From Yoonia maritima (lineage in GTDB: Bacteria; Pseudomonadota; Alphaproteobacteria; Rhodobacterales; Rhodobacteraceae), in NCBI RefSeq assembly GCF_003003285.1, contig NZ_PVTP01000003.1:1-64000 (forward strand): DNA of 64,000 nucleotides. The letters run 5' to 3'. Numbering within the stretch: the first letter of the stretch is position 1; every line of letters begins with the position of its first letter. Position numbers and translations under genes: made by a program. Below are positions 32,566 through 41,328 of the stretch, piece by piece. A model generated the notes under the pieces. That model was not told the DNA's origin. It made no database searches and saw nothing but the letters and a program-made list of their open reading frames with translations.

Positions 32566-35391
32566 TTAGCGCCCTAATGACCACCAACCTTTGCGCTTTG
32601 GCTTGGCAGGTTCATCAGATACCTCAGCAGGCGCAGTTTCAGCAACGGATACCGGTTCCGGAGCTGGTTCTGCCACCGGTGCTGAATCTGGCACTACTTC
32701 AACAGTAGGCTCAGGTTTCACCTCGACGACATGCTCGGGCTCCGCCTTCACTTCAGCAACCGCCACTGGCGTTTCTGCTTCAGCAGCTGGCGTCGCCGCA
32801 ACATCTGGCGCGGGCTCAGTAACAACAGCATCCTCAGTCACAACGGCCGCTTTGGGCTTTGCGCGACTACGGCGCTTTGGTTTTGGCTTTTCAGCGACAA
32901 CCTCATCATCTGTTGCAGAAGCCTCAGCTGGTGCTTCTTTTGGCTTAGGCTCCGCCTTTTTACGGGTACGAGTCCGCTTCTTAGGCGCAGGTTTCTCTTC
33001 GGCTTCTGGCGCAGCAGTTTTATCTGCTTCACCTGCTTTATCCGCCACAACAGTCTCCGCCGTATCTTCAGCCTTAGGCGCTGCTCTACGTGTCCGCGAG
33101 CGCGTGCGTTTTGGCTTTTCCTCAGCAACAGCTACTTCAGCGTCGGCTTCTACAACAGGTGCATCTGCTTCAACTGGGGCGGCATCCTGGGCCTCAACAG
33201 GTGTTTCTGCTGGGGTAGTTTCAGAAACATCGTTTGTTTCTCCGCCTTCAGCCTGTTGGTTTTCACCATTTCCGTTACCACCCCGACGACGCCGACGACG
33301 CCGACGTTTACGCTTGGGTTTATCGTCACCATCACCGTTTTCGTCATTCGCGGCAAATTCGTTGTCTTCGACCTCGGCCTCGACCGCGATGTCATGATCG
33401 TCGTCCATGATAACAGTACTCGTCACGACAGGTGCGGCCTCTGGCACAACGCGTGTTGCGGTTTTGAACTTTTCAATCGCAAAATCGGGCGACACAAGCG
33501 TTGGGTCACACTCAATACGCACAGACAAACCATAACGTGCTTCAATATCGCCGATATGCTCACGCTTGCCATTCATCAAGAAGTTGGCGATCGTGATTGG
33601 CGCCTTTACCAATACTTCTTTGGAACGACCGCGCACGCCTTCTTCTTCCAGCTGACGCAGGATCGAAAGAGATACGTTATCGTCAGACCGCAGCAGACCC
33701 GTACCATGACAATGCGAACACATCTGTGTTGTCGCCTCGAGCATGCCGGGGCGTAGACGTTGACGGGACATTTCCAACAGACCAAAGCCCGAAATACGAC
33801 CGACCTGAATACGGGCACGATCAGTCTTGAGCTTGTCTTTGAAACGCTTCTCAACGGCGCTGTTATTCTTACGCTCGTCCATATCGATAAAGTCGATCAC
33901 GATCAGACCGGCCAAATCGCGCAGGCGCAATTGGCGCGCAACTTCATCAGCCGCCTCAAGGTTAGTCTTTAGCGCGGTTTGCTCAATTGAACCCTCTTTC
34001 GTGGCACGGCCAGAGTTCACGTCAATCGCGACAAGCGCTTCGGTGATGCCGATCACGATATAGCCACCCGAAGGCAGTTGAACGGTTGGGTTGAACATAC
34101 CACCCAAATAGCCTTCGACCTGATAGCGGGCGTAAAGCGGCAACTGTTCCGTGTAGTATTTTACGTTTTTGGCATGAGACGGCATGATCATTTTCATGAA
34201 GTCTTTGGCGGTGCGGTAACCTGCCTCGCCCGCGACAATCACTTCGTCGATCTCTTTTGAGTAAAGATCGCGGATCGAGCGTTTGATCAAATCGCCTTCT
34301 TCATAAATTTTAGCTGGGGCGACAGATTTCAAAGTCAGTTCGCGGATCTGTTCCCACATACGCTGCAGATATTCGTAGTCGCGCTTGATCTCAGCCTTGG
34401 TGCGCTGCGCACCGGCTGTACGAATGATAAGACCAGCGCCATCAGGCACAGTCATTTCGCCGGCGATTTCTTTCAGCTTTTTACGGTCAGCTGCATTTGT
34501 GATCTTACGGCTGATACCGCCACCGCGCGCGGTGTTCGGCATAAGTACGCAATAACGACCAGCCAGCGACAGGTAAGTCGTTAGCGCCGCGCCCTTATTG
34601 CCGCGTTCTTCTTTGACAACTTGGATCAACAGGACCTGGCGGACCTTAATGACCTCTTGGATTTTGTAGCGCTTAGGACGCGGTTTGCGCACTGGGCGCA
34701 CTTCGTCGGTGTCATCCTCTTCGGCGACACTTTCGATGCTGTCATCTTTGCTACGCGCGTCCAACTGCGGCTGTTCGTCATCCGCATCATCGGCAGACGG
34801 CGTTTCAACCGGTGTATCAGCGACCAGCACCATAGGAGAGCTGCCTTCGTCGTCGTCACCAAGATCGATGGTTTCCATACCCGCAATATCACCAGAGGTC
34901 TGCTCGTCTGGCGTTTCGACTTTGGGTGTTTCGACTTCGGCGACCGCCGGGGATTCAGTGTCAGCGGCATCTTCTGCGGGTGCAGCTTCGGCTGTTACGA
35001 CGGCATCCTCAGTTTCAACCGCTGCTGGCTTTGGTTTCGCGCGGCTGCGGCGGCGTTTAGGTTTTTCTTCCTCTGCTTCGGCCTCAGCCTTTAGGCTTTC
35101 AGCATAGGCTTTTTCTTCAGCCATGAGCGCTTCGCGGTCAGCAACCGGAATCTGGTAGTAATCGGGGTGAATTTCCGAAAACGCCAAAAACCCATGACGA
35201 TTTCCACCGTAGTCTACGAATGCAGCCTGCAGGGATGGTTCGACGCGCGTAACCTTAGCGAGGTATATGTTGCCAGCTAGCTGGCGTTTGAACTGGCTTT
35301 CAAAATCAAATTCTTCGACCTTGTTGCCGTCTACGACAACGACGCGGGTTTCTTCCGCGTGTGTCGCATCGATTAACATTTTCTTTGGCAT
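32566..35391 (-). CDS. rne: Ribonuclease E
   Basis: 941 residues from the ATG at 35391 (PKKMLIDATHAEETRV). The S1 domain is split by a long low-complexity insert (about residues 95-245, acidic with KPKRRRSR), as usual in alphaproteobacterial RNase E. The RNase H-like, 5'-sensor and DNase I-like parts follow (VIVIDFIDMDERKN-type catalytic segment with the two Asp residues), then the zinc link CSHCHGTG. The C-terminal ~280 residues are disordered, with alternating Arg/Lys-rich blocks (KPKRKRRRRRRRRG) and Pro/Glu/Ala-rich blocks for RNA and degradosome partners. A segment of the insert recurs in the C-tail. It initiates mRNA decay and rRNA/tRNA maturation. Confidence 0.95.
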   Translation of the reverse strand: MPKKMLIDATHAEETRVVVVDGNKVEEFDFESQFKRQLAGNIYLAKVTRVEPSLQAAFVDYGGNRHGFLAFSEIHPDYYQIPVADREALMAEEKAYAESLKAEAEAEEEKPKRRRSRAKPKPAAVETEDAVVTAEAAPAEDAADTESPAVAEVETPKVETPDEQTSGDIAGMETIDLGDDDEGSSPMVLVADTPVETPSADDADDEQPQLDARSKDDSIESVAEEDDTDEVRPVRKPRPKRYKIQEVIKVRQVLLIQVVKEERGNKGAALTTYLSLAGRYCVLMPNTARGGGISRKITNAADRKKLKEIAGEMTVPDGAGLIIRTAGAQRTKAEIKRDYEYLQRMWEQIRELTLKSVAPAKIYEEGDLIKRSIRDLYSKEIDEVIVAGEAGYRTAKDFMKMIMPSHAKNVKYYTEQLPLYARYQVEGYLGGMFNPTVQLPSGGYIVIGITEALVAIDVNSGRATKEGSIEQTALKTNLEAADEVARQLRLRDLAGLIVIDFIDMDERKNNSAVEKRFKDKLKTDRARIQVGRISGFGLLEMSRQRLRPGMLEATTQMCSHCHGTGLLRSDDNVSLSILRQLEEEGVRGRSKEVLVKAPITIANFLMNGKREHIGDIEARYGLSVRIECDPTLVSPDFAIEKFKTATRVVPEAAPVVTSTVIMDDDHDIAVEAEVEDNEFAANDENGDGDDKPKRKRRRRRRRRGGNGNGENQQAEGGETNDVSETTPAETPVEAQDAAPVEADAPVVEADAEVAVAEEKPKRTRSRTRRAAPKAEDTAETVVADKAGEADKTAAPEAEEKPAPKKRTRTRKKAEPKPKEAPAEASATDDEVVAEKPKPKRRSRAKPKAAVVTEDAVVTEPAPDVAATPAAEAETPVAVAEVKAEPEHVVEVKPEPTVEVVPDSAPVAEPAPEPVSVAETAPAEVSDEPAKPKRKGWWSLGR

Positions 35392-35640
35392 ATTGTCCGT
35401 TCGCACATAACCCGATAGCCCCCCCTGGGGGAGCAGTTGTTCGTGTTACGTGTCTGATTAAGGCGATCTGCGCGCGGGCAAATACGGGGCCCCTCAGGGC
35501 CACTGCATCCTTGCCTATATACGTCGCGCGTTGCATCGCGTTTCTTCTCCGACCTTAGGTCAAGCCTAAGGCCCATTAAGGGCCCGGTCAGCGTCTTTAA
35601 CCGCATGACCAGAGCGTTCTTCTGATCCCTTGGGATCAAA
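35392..35640 (-). promoter_or_regulatory. Structured rne leader (5' UTR)
   Basis: Within 250 bases before rne there are at least five inverted repeats: CCCCC-T-GGGGG (35421-35431), GGCCC/GGGCC (35488-35501), CCTTAGG/CCTAAGG (35553-35571), GGCCC/GGGCC (35570-35584, overlapping the previous) and TGATCCC-TT-GGGATCA (35623-35638). RNase E is known to autoregulate through its leader in enterobacteria; a similar role is inferred here. The transcription start is not determined. Confidence 0.55.
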
Positions 35641-35844
35641 TCAGCTGCGATCAACATGTGTAAAACACTATTGATGCAGAGAATCTGTCAAAGGTGCAGG
35701 ACATTCCCACGTCACCCGTCCCTCATACATAAGGGAGGACAGTGACAGATTACAATCGGAAACTGTTTCTTTTCCGTTCACGACCAAACGCAAATCGTTG
35801 AAATAAGCATAAAATGTGCATCAAATGCGATATTCGGAGGCTTA

Positions 35845-35881
35845 AAAGAAAAATGGCAGGAATGTACTATCATCCCTGCCA
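35845..35881 (-). terminator. Rho-independent terminator after dctD
   Basis: On the minus strand, TGGCAGGGATG-ATAGTA-CATTCCTGCCA (11 bp, one G-T) is followed by TTTTTCTTT. It lies 28 bases past the dctD stop. The remaining ~200 bp up to the rne leader hold no gene I can support and probably include the rne promoter. Confidence 0.88.
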
Positions 35882-35908
35882 GCCAAAATTTATTGAAGAG
35901 GCCTGACA

Positions 35909-37234
35909 TCAACCCCCAAGATAGTCAGACCGCTGCAATCCATATTTAGCCATTTTTTCATTCAGCGTTCGGCGCGGCAGACAAAGCTCTTCCATTACCG
36001 AAACAATAGACCCGCGATGACGACGCATTGTGTTGTCGATAAGCATCCGTTCAAAGGCCTCAACGAATTCTTTTAGCGGCTTACCCTCAGTCGTAATTGC
36101 GGGCTTCATTTCTTCGGTATCTGCCATCAGTAGCGAGGCGATAGATCCGGTACCGCGACGGTTCTGAAGAACTGCACGCTCTGCCACATTGATAAGCTGT
36201 CGAACGTTACCCGGCCACGGCGCTTGCAAAAGCTGGGCGGCTTCTTGTGCGCTCACCTCTGGGGCATCACACCCATATTCATCAGCAAACTGTTCGCTCA
36301 GACGAGCGAATAGCGTCAGGATATCTTCGCCGCGTTGGCGTAGTGGTGGAACAGTGATGCGCAGTGCCGCCAACCGGTAAAACAAATCGGGACGCAGCAC
36401 GCTTTCGCAAGTTTTATCCTGCTCTTGCAGGTTACAAATCGCAACGATGCGCGTTTCTGCAGGTGTCCCCTGCTCATTGATCGCAGTCAACAACCGCGCC
36501 TGCAATGCGTGGCTTAGCGCCTCGATATCCTCAAGAACCAATGTGCCACCACGGGCTTCTTCGATCGCAGGGATCGGTTCATCATCGCGAGCGGGGCCAA
36601 AGATCACACGACCAAGTGTCTCTTCATCGTAAGCAGAACAGCTGAGCAGTACGAATTTCTTAGACGCGCGGGCCCCAACGGCATGCAAGGCATGTGCGAC
36701 AAGCGTTTTACCTGTGCCGGTTTCGCCTTCGATCAGCACATGGCCATCGGCCTGCCCCAGATCCAAAATGTCTTCTTTCAAACGCTCCATCGGTGGTGAC
36801 TGACCGATCAATTTTTTGATCAACGCGGATCCGTCTGACAATTCCTTGCGAAGCGCACGGTTATCCAGTGTTAAACGTCGTGCATGCGTCGCCTTTTTCG
36901 CAAGTTCGGTCATTCGATCCGGATTAAATGGCTTTTCAAGGAAATCAAAAGCCCCAACGCGCATTGCCTCAACCGCCATCGGCACATCACCATGACCTGT
37001 GATCATGATCACAGGTAGCGTGCTATCGACACCTTTGAGTTTTTTCAAAAACTGCATACCGTCCATACCGGGCATCCGCACATCAGAAACGACGATACCT
37101 GGATAATCCGTCCCTAAACCCTTCAGGGCATCCTCGGCAGACGCGAATGTTTCAGTTTCAAAGCCAGATAGCGTCAGCCACTGACTAATTGACTGCCGCA
37201 TATCCGTTTCGTCATCCACGATTGCAATTTTCAT
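35909..37234 (-). CDS. dctD: DctD-type response regulator lacking GAFTGA
   Basis: 441 residues from MKIAIVDDETD. A receiver domain (phosphoacceptor Asp51 in VVSDVRMPG, Thr in MITGHGD, Lys in FLEKPF) is followed by an AAA+ domain with Walker A GETGTGKT at 170-177, Walker B-like TLVLEDIE, and the arginine region RPDLFYRLAALRI, then a FIS-type HTH (RHRGSIVSVMEELCLPRRTL). Where sigma-54 activators have GAFTGA the sequence reads FGPARDDEPIPAIEEA, so the sigma-54 contact loop is missing. It follows dctB by about 30 bases and should respond to C4-dicarboxylates, perhaps with sigma-70 promoters. No dctPQM genes are adjacent. Confidence 0.85.
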   Translation of the reverse strand: MKIAIVDDETDMRQSISQWLTLSGFETETFASAEDALKGLGTDYPGIVVSDVRMPGMDGMQFLKKLKGVDSTLPVIMITGHGDVPMAVEAMRVGAFDFLEKPFNPDRMTELAKKATHARRLTLDNRALRKELSDGSALIKKLIGQSPPMERLKEDILDLGQADGHVLIEGETGTGKTLVAHALHAVGARASKKFVLLSCSAYDEETLGRVIFGPARDDEPIPAIEEARGGTLVLEDIEALSHALQARLLTAINEQGTPAETRIVAICNLQEQDKTCESVLRPDLFYRLAALRITVPPLRQRGEDILTLFARLSEQFADEYGCDAPEVSAQEAAQLLQAPWPGNVRQLINVAERAVLQNRRGTGSIASLLMADTEEMKPAITTEGKPLKEFVEAFERMLIDNTMRRHRGSIVSVMEELCLPRRTLNEKMAKYGLQRSDYLGG

Positions 37235-37264
37235 GGCTTTGTTCATGCTCATTTTCTTTCCTAC

Positions 37265-39019
37265 TTACTCCGCCGCAGCGACGTCATTTTTCAAGCGCGG
37301 CAACTGGACCTCAAAAATAGCCCCGCCATCTACGGCATTCCGAGCCATCAGTCGCCCGCCAAGGTCGCCAACGATCCCAGATGAGATCGCCAATCCTAAT
37401 CCGGTTCCATCCCCCGGCTGTTTGGTCGTGTAAAACGGCTCAAACAACTGATCGAGGTTTTCGATACCTTCTCCGTTATCTCGAATTTGTAGACTGATTG
37501 TATCACCAGCCGCGAGCAAAATTTCAACCGTTGGGTTACTTGCCCCCTTCGTTGCATCCAATGCGTTGCGAAGCAGGTTCACAATGACCTGCTCTAATCG
37601 TAACCGATCACCCAAAATCATCACCGGTTCGTTGGGAAGCGATCTGATGATATTGACGTCTCTTATTTTTAATTGAGGCTCCATCATCGCAAGCGCAGTC
37701 GATACTGCCGCACGAATATCCATCGGTTCAAATGCATCGGCACCTTTTCGTGCGTATGACTTAAGTTGACGGGTAATCGCGCCCATACGTTCAAGTAGAT
37801 CGTCGATACGCTGAAAGGATGACATTGCTTCTTCTGGGCGTTCACGTTGTAGCAAAAGCCGTGCGCCCGCGAGATATGTTTTCATCGCAGCCAATGGTTG
37901 GTTTAGCTCGTGACTTACCGCTGCAGACATTTCCCCAAGTGCCGCCAGTTTCGACGATTGCGCAATCGTTTGCTCTGCAACCTGAAGCGTTTGCTCAACC
38001 TTTTCGCGTTCGGCAATTTCCCGCTGCAAACGGCGATTTAGCGCACGAAGTTCAGCCGATTCACGTTGGAAAAACACCAATCTAGAAGCTGTCTTGCGTG
38101 ACATAAACCAAAACATCACTGCCAATAGAATCGCAAATCCCATGACTTCGATAGCTAGAATACCGTTCACACGTTCGCGAACCGATGCATAGGCCGTGTA
38201 GCTAACCATCTTCCAACCTTCGTGAGGGACACGGGCCTCACGGCGTAATACGGCTTCGCCAGACAAATACGCATCTGCAGGCAGCCCTGTAAGCGCGCGA
38301 AATTTGCGCTGCATAACATCCCAAAATGTTATATTGCGGCTATCGCGTAACGCCTCTTGCTCTGTCAAACCGCGCCAGGGTGGCTCTGTGGCCATGATGA
38401 TTTGGCCTTCGCTATCAAGCACAAGAACGGCCTCTGATCCGCCAACCCACCCCGCTTGTAGCAACGCAGAGTTCACTTCGACAGCAATCACGCCACGCAC
38501 TTGACCAAAAACTTCTATTTTACGGGAAAATACATAGGTGAAATCACCGTCAGCGTTGCGCGTGGTTGCATAGACGGTTTGATCGCCATTCAATGCATTC
38601 ATAAAGTAGGGTTCATTTGTGTGCAGAACGCCAACTTCATCATGGGCCGTCGCGGCAACTGTTTCGCCGATGCGATCAAGCAGCAGTAGCGAAGCCGATC
38701 CAATTTCCGAAACAAATGACAGTAAGTGATCTGAAGATTTTGAAAAATCGCGCGTTTCCAGCGCACGGATCAGCTCTGGATCACGCGCCAGAAGCTGTGG
38801 CACAACCGAATTTCGCTGCAATTCACTGGTCAGGTTCGTGACATAAAGCGCAAGCCTAACCTCAGAACTATCACTAATAGTTTCTGTAAACCGCTTTGTT
38901 AAAAGCTGGTTGGAAACATAAATAACAATCAATGCAAACAGGCAGACGACCAGAATCGAAAGACGCAGAAACCATCTGCCCTGACCGTGCCGCCCGTTCG
39001 TTGTCTTTATCGTGCTCAT
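37265..39019 (-). CDS. dctB: DctB-type C4-dicarboxylate sensor histidine kinase
   Basis: 584 residues. One membrane helix near 17-37, a ~240-residue periplasmic double-PAS (dCache-like) sensor with YVFSRKIEVFGQVRGVIAVEV and VPHEGWKMVSY, a second helix near 288-306, a coiled-coil linker, then the HisKA domain with His370 (GEMSAAVSHELNQPLAAMKTY) and an ATPase domain with N, G1 and G2 boxes (NLLRNALDATKGA, DNGEGI, GTGLGLAIS). It senses succinate, fumarate or malate in the periplasm and phosphorylates DctD downstream. Confidence 0.9.
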   Translation of the reverse strand: MSTIKTTNGRHGQGRWFLRLSILVVCLFALIVIYVSNQLLTKRFTETISDSSEVRLALYVTNLTSELQRNSVVPQLLARDPELIRALETRDFSKSSDHLLSFVSEIGSASLLLLDRIGETVAATAHDEVGVLHTNEPYFMNALNGDQTVYATTRNADGDFTYVFSRKIEVFGQVRGVIAVEVNSALLQAGWVGGSEAVLVLDSEGQIIMATEPPWRGLTEQEALRDSRNITFWDVMQRKFRALTGLPADAYLSGEAVLRREARVPHEGWKMVSYTAYASVRERVNGILAIEVMGFAILLAVMFWFMSRKTASRLVFFQRESAELRALNRRLQREIAEREKVEQTLQVAEQTIAQSSKLAALGEMSAAVSHELNQPLAAMKTYLAGARLLLQRERPEEAMSSFQRIDDLLERMGAITRQLKSYARKGADAFEPMDIRAAVSTALAMMEPQLKIRDVNIIRSLPNEPVMILGDRLRLEQVIVNLLRNALDATKGASNPTVEILLAAGDTISLQIRDNGEGIENLDQLFEPFYTTKQPGDGTGLGLAISSGIVGDLGGRLMARNAVDGGAIFEVQLPRLKNDVAAAE

Positions 39020-39063
39020 GCACGCACTCTATGGCCGCGGTACCCCCGCAGCAAGGACGCAAC

Positions 39064-39732
39064 TTAGGCAGTAACCAATTGATCTATCAGTCCGCGGAAA
39101 AGCGCCTGCCCATCCGTGCCGCCGTGACCTTCATCAACAGCACGTTCTGGGTGAGGCATCATTCCAAGAACGCGACGGTTTTCTGACAAAACGCCCGCGA
39201 TATCGGCAACTGACCCGTTCGGGTTGTCGACATACCGGAACGCGACGCGACCCTCTGCTTCGATCTTCTTAAGGCCTTCGGCGTCAACCGAGTAATTTCC
39301 ATCGTGGTGCGCAACTGGATAGGCAACCACATCACCTGCGGCGTAACCTGACGTAAATGCAGAATTTGAATTTTCCACTTTTAAATCAACAGATTTACAG
39401 ATGAACTTAAGGTTCGCATTGCGCATCAATGCGCCCGGAAGCAATCCGGTTTCAGTCAGGACCTGAAATCCATTACAGACACCAAGAACGTAACCGCCGC
39501 GGTTTGCGTGTTCCACGATCGCCTTGCAGATCGGAGACTGCGCGGCAATCGCGCCACAACGCAGATAATCGCCAAACGAGAACCCGCCCGGAACAGCAAC
39601 AAGATCGACATTGTCAGGCAACGCGGCATCTTTGTGCCAGACCATACTTACATCAGCGCCGGCCGCTTTTAACGCGACCGCCATGTCGCGGTCGCAGTTG
39701 GAACCGGGGAAAACAACGACAGCAGCGCGCAT
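39064..39732 (-). CDS. purQ: Phosphoribosylformylglycinamidine synthase, glutaminase subunit
   Basis: 222 residues from the ATG at 39732, which overlaps the purS stop. It is a class I glutamine amidotransferase: [18 protein letters not shown], nucleophile Cys in [10 protein letters not shown], and the His-Glu pair in [15 protein letters not shown]. It supplies ammonia to PurL for FGAM synthesis in purine biosynthesis, as part of the small-subunit PurLQS complex. purL is not in the window. purC, purS and purQ form one operon. Confidence 0.95.
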   Translation of the reverse strand: MRAAVVVFPGSNCDRDMAVALKAAGADVSMVWHKDAALPDNVDLVAVPGGFSFGDYLRCGAIAAQSPICKAIVEHANRGGYVLGVCNGFQVLTETGLLPGALMRNANLKFICKSVDLKVENSNSAFTSGYAAGDVVAYPVAHHDGNYSVDAEGLKKIEAEGRVAFRYVDNPNGSVADIAGVLSENRRVLGMMPHPERAVDEGHGGTDGQALFRGLIDQLVTA

Positions 39733-39962
39733 CAAAGCACCTCAATCCGGTAGCTTTCGATCACAGTGTTCGCGAGCAGTTTTTCGCACATCTGTTCGAT
39801 CGTTGCTTCGGTAGTGCCTTCGGTTAGATCAAGTTCAATCACTTTACCCTGACGCACACCTTCGACGCCATCAAAGCCAAGGCTACCAAGCGCATGACGC
39901 ACAGCCTCTCCCTGCGGGTCAAGTACACCGTTTTTCAACATTACATATACGCGGGCTTTCAT
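39732..39962 (-). CDS. purS: FGAM synthase subunit PurS
   Basis: 76 residues from [20 protein letters not shown], the normal PurS size and start; the upstream in-frame ATG lacks support. [21 protein letters not shown] matches the family. PurS bridges PurL and PurQ and is needed for ammonia channelling. It overlaps purQ and lies 47 bases after purC. Confidence 0.94.
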   Translation of the reverse strand: MKARVYVMLKNGVLDPQGEAVRHALGSLGFDGVEGVRQGKVIELDLTEGTTEATIEQMCEKLLANTVIESYRIEVL

Positions 39963-40009
39963 CAGTGGCTTTCCCTTGTTCGCTTTGTTTAAGTAGTCAA
40001 AAATCAACC

Positions 40010-40771
40010 TTAGTTGATCAATGTGGGCTTTGTCGCATGTGTCACATTCGATGGCATAACACCCAAACGTTTCGCAACTTCAGTGTATGCATCTGCCAAA
40101 TCGCCAAGATCGCGCCTAAACACGTCTTTATCCAATTTTTGACCTGTCTCGATGTCCCACAAACGGCAGCTATCGGGGCTAATTTCATCGGCCAAAAGCA
40201 GACGCGGGAATTCGTTGTCCCAAACGCGACCGATCTCAATTTTGAAATCAACCAGCTTGATACCAACACCGAACATGACGCCCGACATCCAGTCATTCAC
40301 ACGCAGCGCAAGGCTGATAATATCGTCCAAGTCCTGCTGGCTCGCCCAACCGAAGGCAACGATGTATTCTTCGGGAACTAACGGATCACCCAAGGCATCG
40401 TCTTTGTACGAAAATTCGACAATCGGACGCGGCAACGGGGTGCCCTCTTCCATACCAAGACGTTTCGCCATCGAACCTGCCGCAACATTGCGCACAATCA
40501 CTTCAAGCGGAATGATTTCTACCTGACGAATTAGCTGTTCGCGCATGTTCAAACGCTTAATGAAATGCGTCGGAATACCGATATTACTCAGGCCGGTCAT
40601 AAAAAACTCTGAAAGGCGGTTGTTCAACACACCTTTACCGTCGATTACAGCCTTCTTTTCCGCGTTAAAAGCGGTCGCATCATCCTTGAAGTACTGGACA
40701 AGCGTCCCTGGCTCAGGACCTTCATATAAGACCTTCGCTTTGCCTTCATAAATTTTCTTGCGGCGTGCCAT
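40010..40771 (-). CDS. purC: SAICAR synthase
   Basis: 253 residues from the ATG at 40771, preceded by AGAGGTGAGC (a GTG two codons earlier is less likely). [17 protein letters not shown] at the start, [31 protein letters not shown] and [10 protein letters not shown] with [12 protein letters not shown] are the SAICAR synthetase signatures. It condenses CAIR with aspartate using ATP. First gene of purC-purS-purQ. Confidence 0.96.
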   Translation of the reverse strand: MARRKKIYEGKAKVLYEGPEPGTLVQYFKDDATAFNAEKKAVIDGKGVLNNRLSEFFMTGLSNIGIPTHFIKRLNMREQLIRQVEIIPLEVIVRNVAAGSMAKRLGMEEGTPLPRPIVEFSYKDDALGDPLVPEEYIVAFGWASQQDLDDIISLALRVNDWMSGVMFGVGIKLVDFKIEIGRVWDNEFPRLLLADEISPDSCRLWDIETGQKLDKDVFRRDLGDLADAYTEVAKRLGVMPSNVTHATKPTLIN

Positions 40772-40904
40772 GCTCACCTCTTTTTACATGCGCCTGCCCG
40801 CCCTGGGCCGCGTCATACGCGCGTCATAGTGCAAGCACACCTTGCGAGCAAGCACCTGCGAAACCATATATTCTATATCTGTTCAACAAAGCCACGAGGT
40901 TATT

Positions 40905-41219
40905 ATGGACACGTTTCAAGAACGCGAACGCGCCTTTGAGGCCAAATTCGCACATGACGCCGAAATGCAATTTAAAGCCGTGGCGCGGCGAAATCGCCTA
41001 CTTGGGCTTTGGGCCGCCGCGCTCATGAATAAATCGCCCGAAGAATCTGCGGTTTATGCTAGTGAAGTCGTTACGGCTGACATGACGCACCCTGACGACC
41101 GCGAACTGATCAATAAACTGGTAGCTGATCTTGTAGACCACGCAAATGAAACGACAATTCGTGCACAAATGACTGTATTGCTGCTTGAGGCCAAAGAACA
41201 AATCCTGTCCGAAACCTGA
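40905..41219 (+). CDS. F1-ATPase inhibitor zeta subunit (DUF1476)
   Basis: 104 residues from ATG 40905 (ACGAGGTT upstream). MDTFQERERAFEAKFAHDAE is the inhibitory N-terminus and MQFKAVARRNRLLGLWAAALM the conserved first helix of the alphaproteobacterial zeta subunit. It blocks ATP hydrolysis by F1 in one direction by inserting its N-terminal helix. It is unlinked to atp genes. Divergent from purC. Confidence 0.92.
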   Translation: MDTFQERERAFEAKFAHDAEMQFKAVARRNRLLGLWAAALMNKSPEESAVYASEVVTADMTHPDDRELINKLVADLVDHANETTIRAQMTVLLLEAKEQILSET

Positions 41220-41328
41220 AACAAAGCAACAGCACCCACCGTAACTGCACATTTTAAGTTTTTAACTCTCGCATTAATTTGCAATTCATCACATATGCGT
41301 ACTCCGGAATTGGTAACCCGGAGCAAGT

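Noticed and set aside
32591..33756. Long open frames on the plus strand opposite rne
   Set aside because: They are low-complexity Ser/Thr/Ala- or Cys/Phe-rich reflections of the repetitive RNase E tail; rne itself has full domain evidence.
37233..39186. Small frames opposite dctB and in the dctB-purQ gap
   Set aside because: No ribosome site or family pattern; dctB, dctD and purQ account for the sequence.
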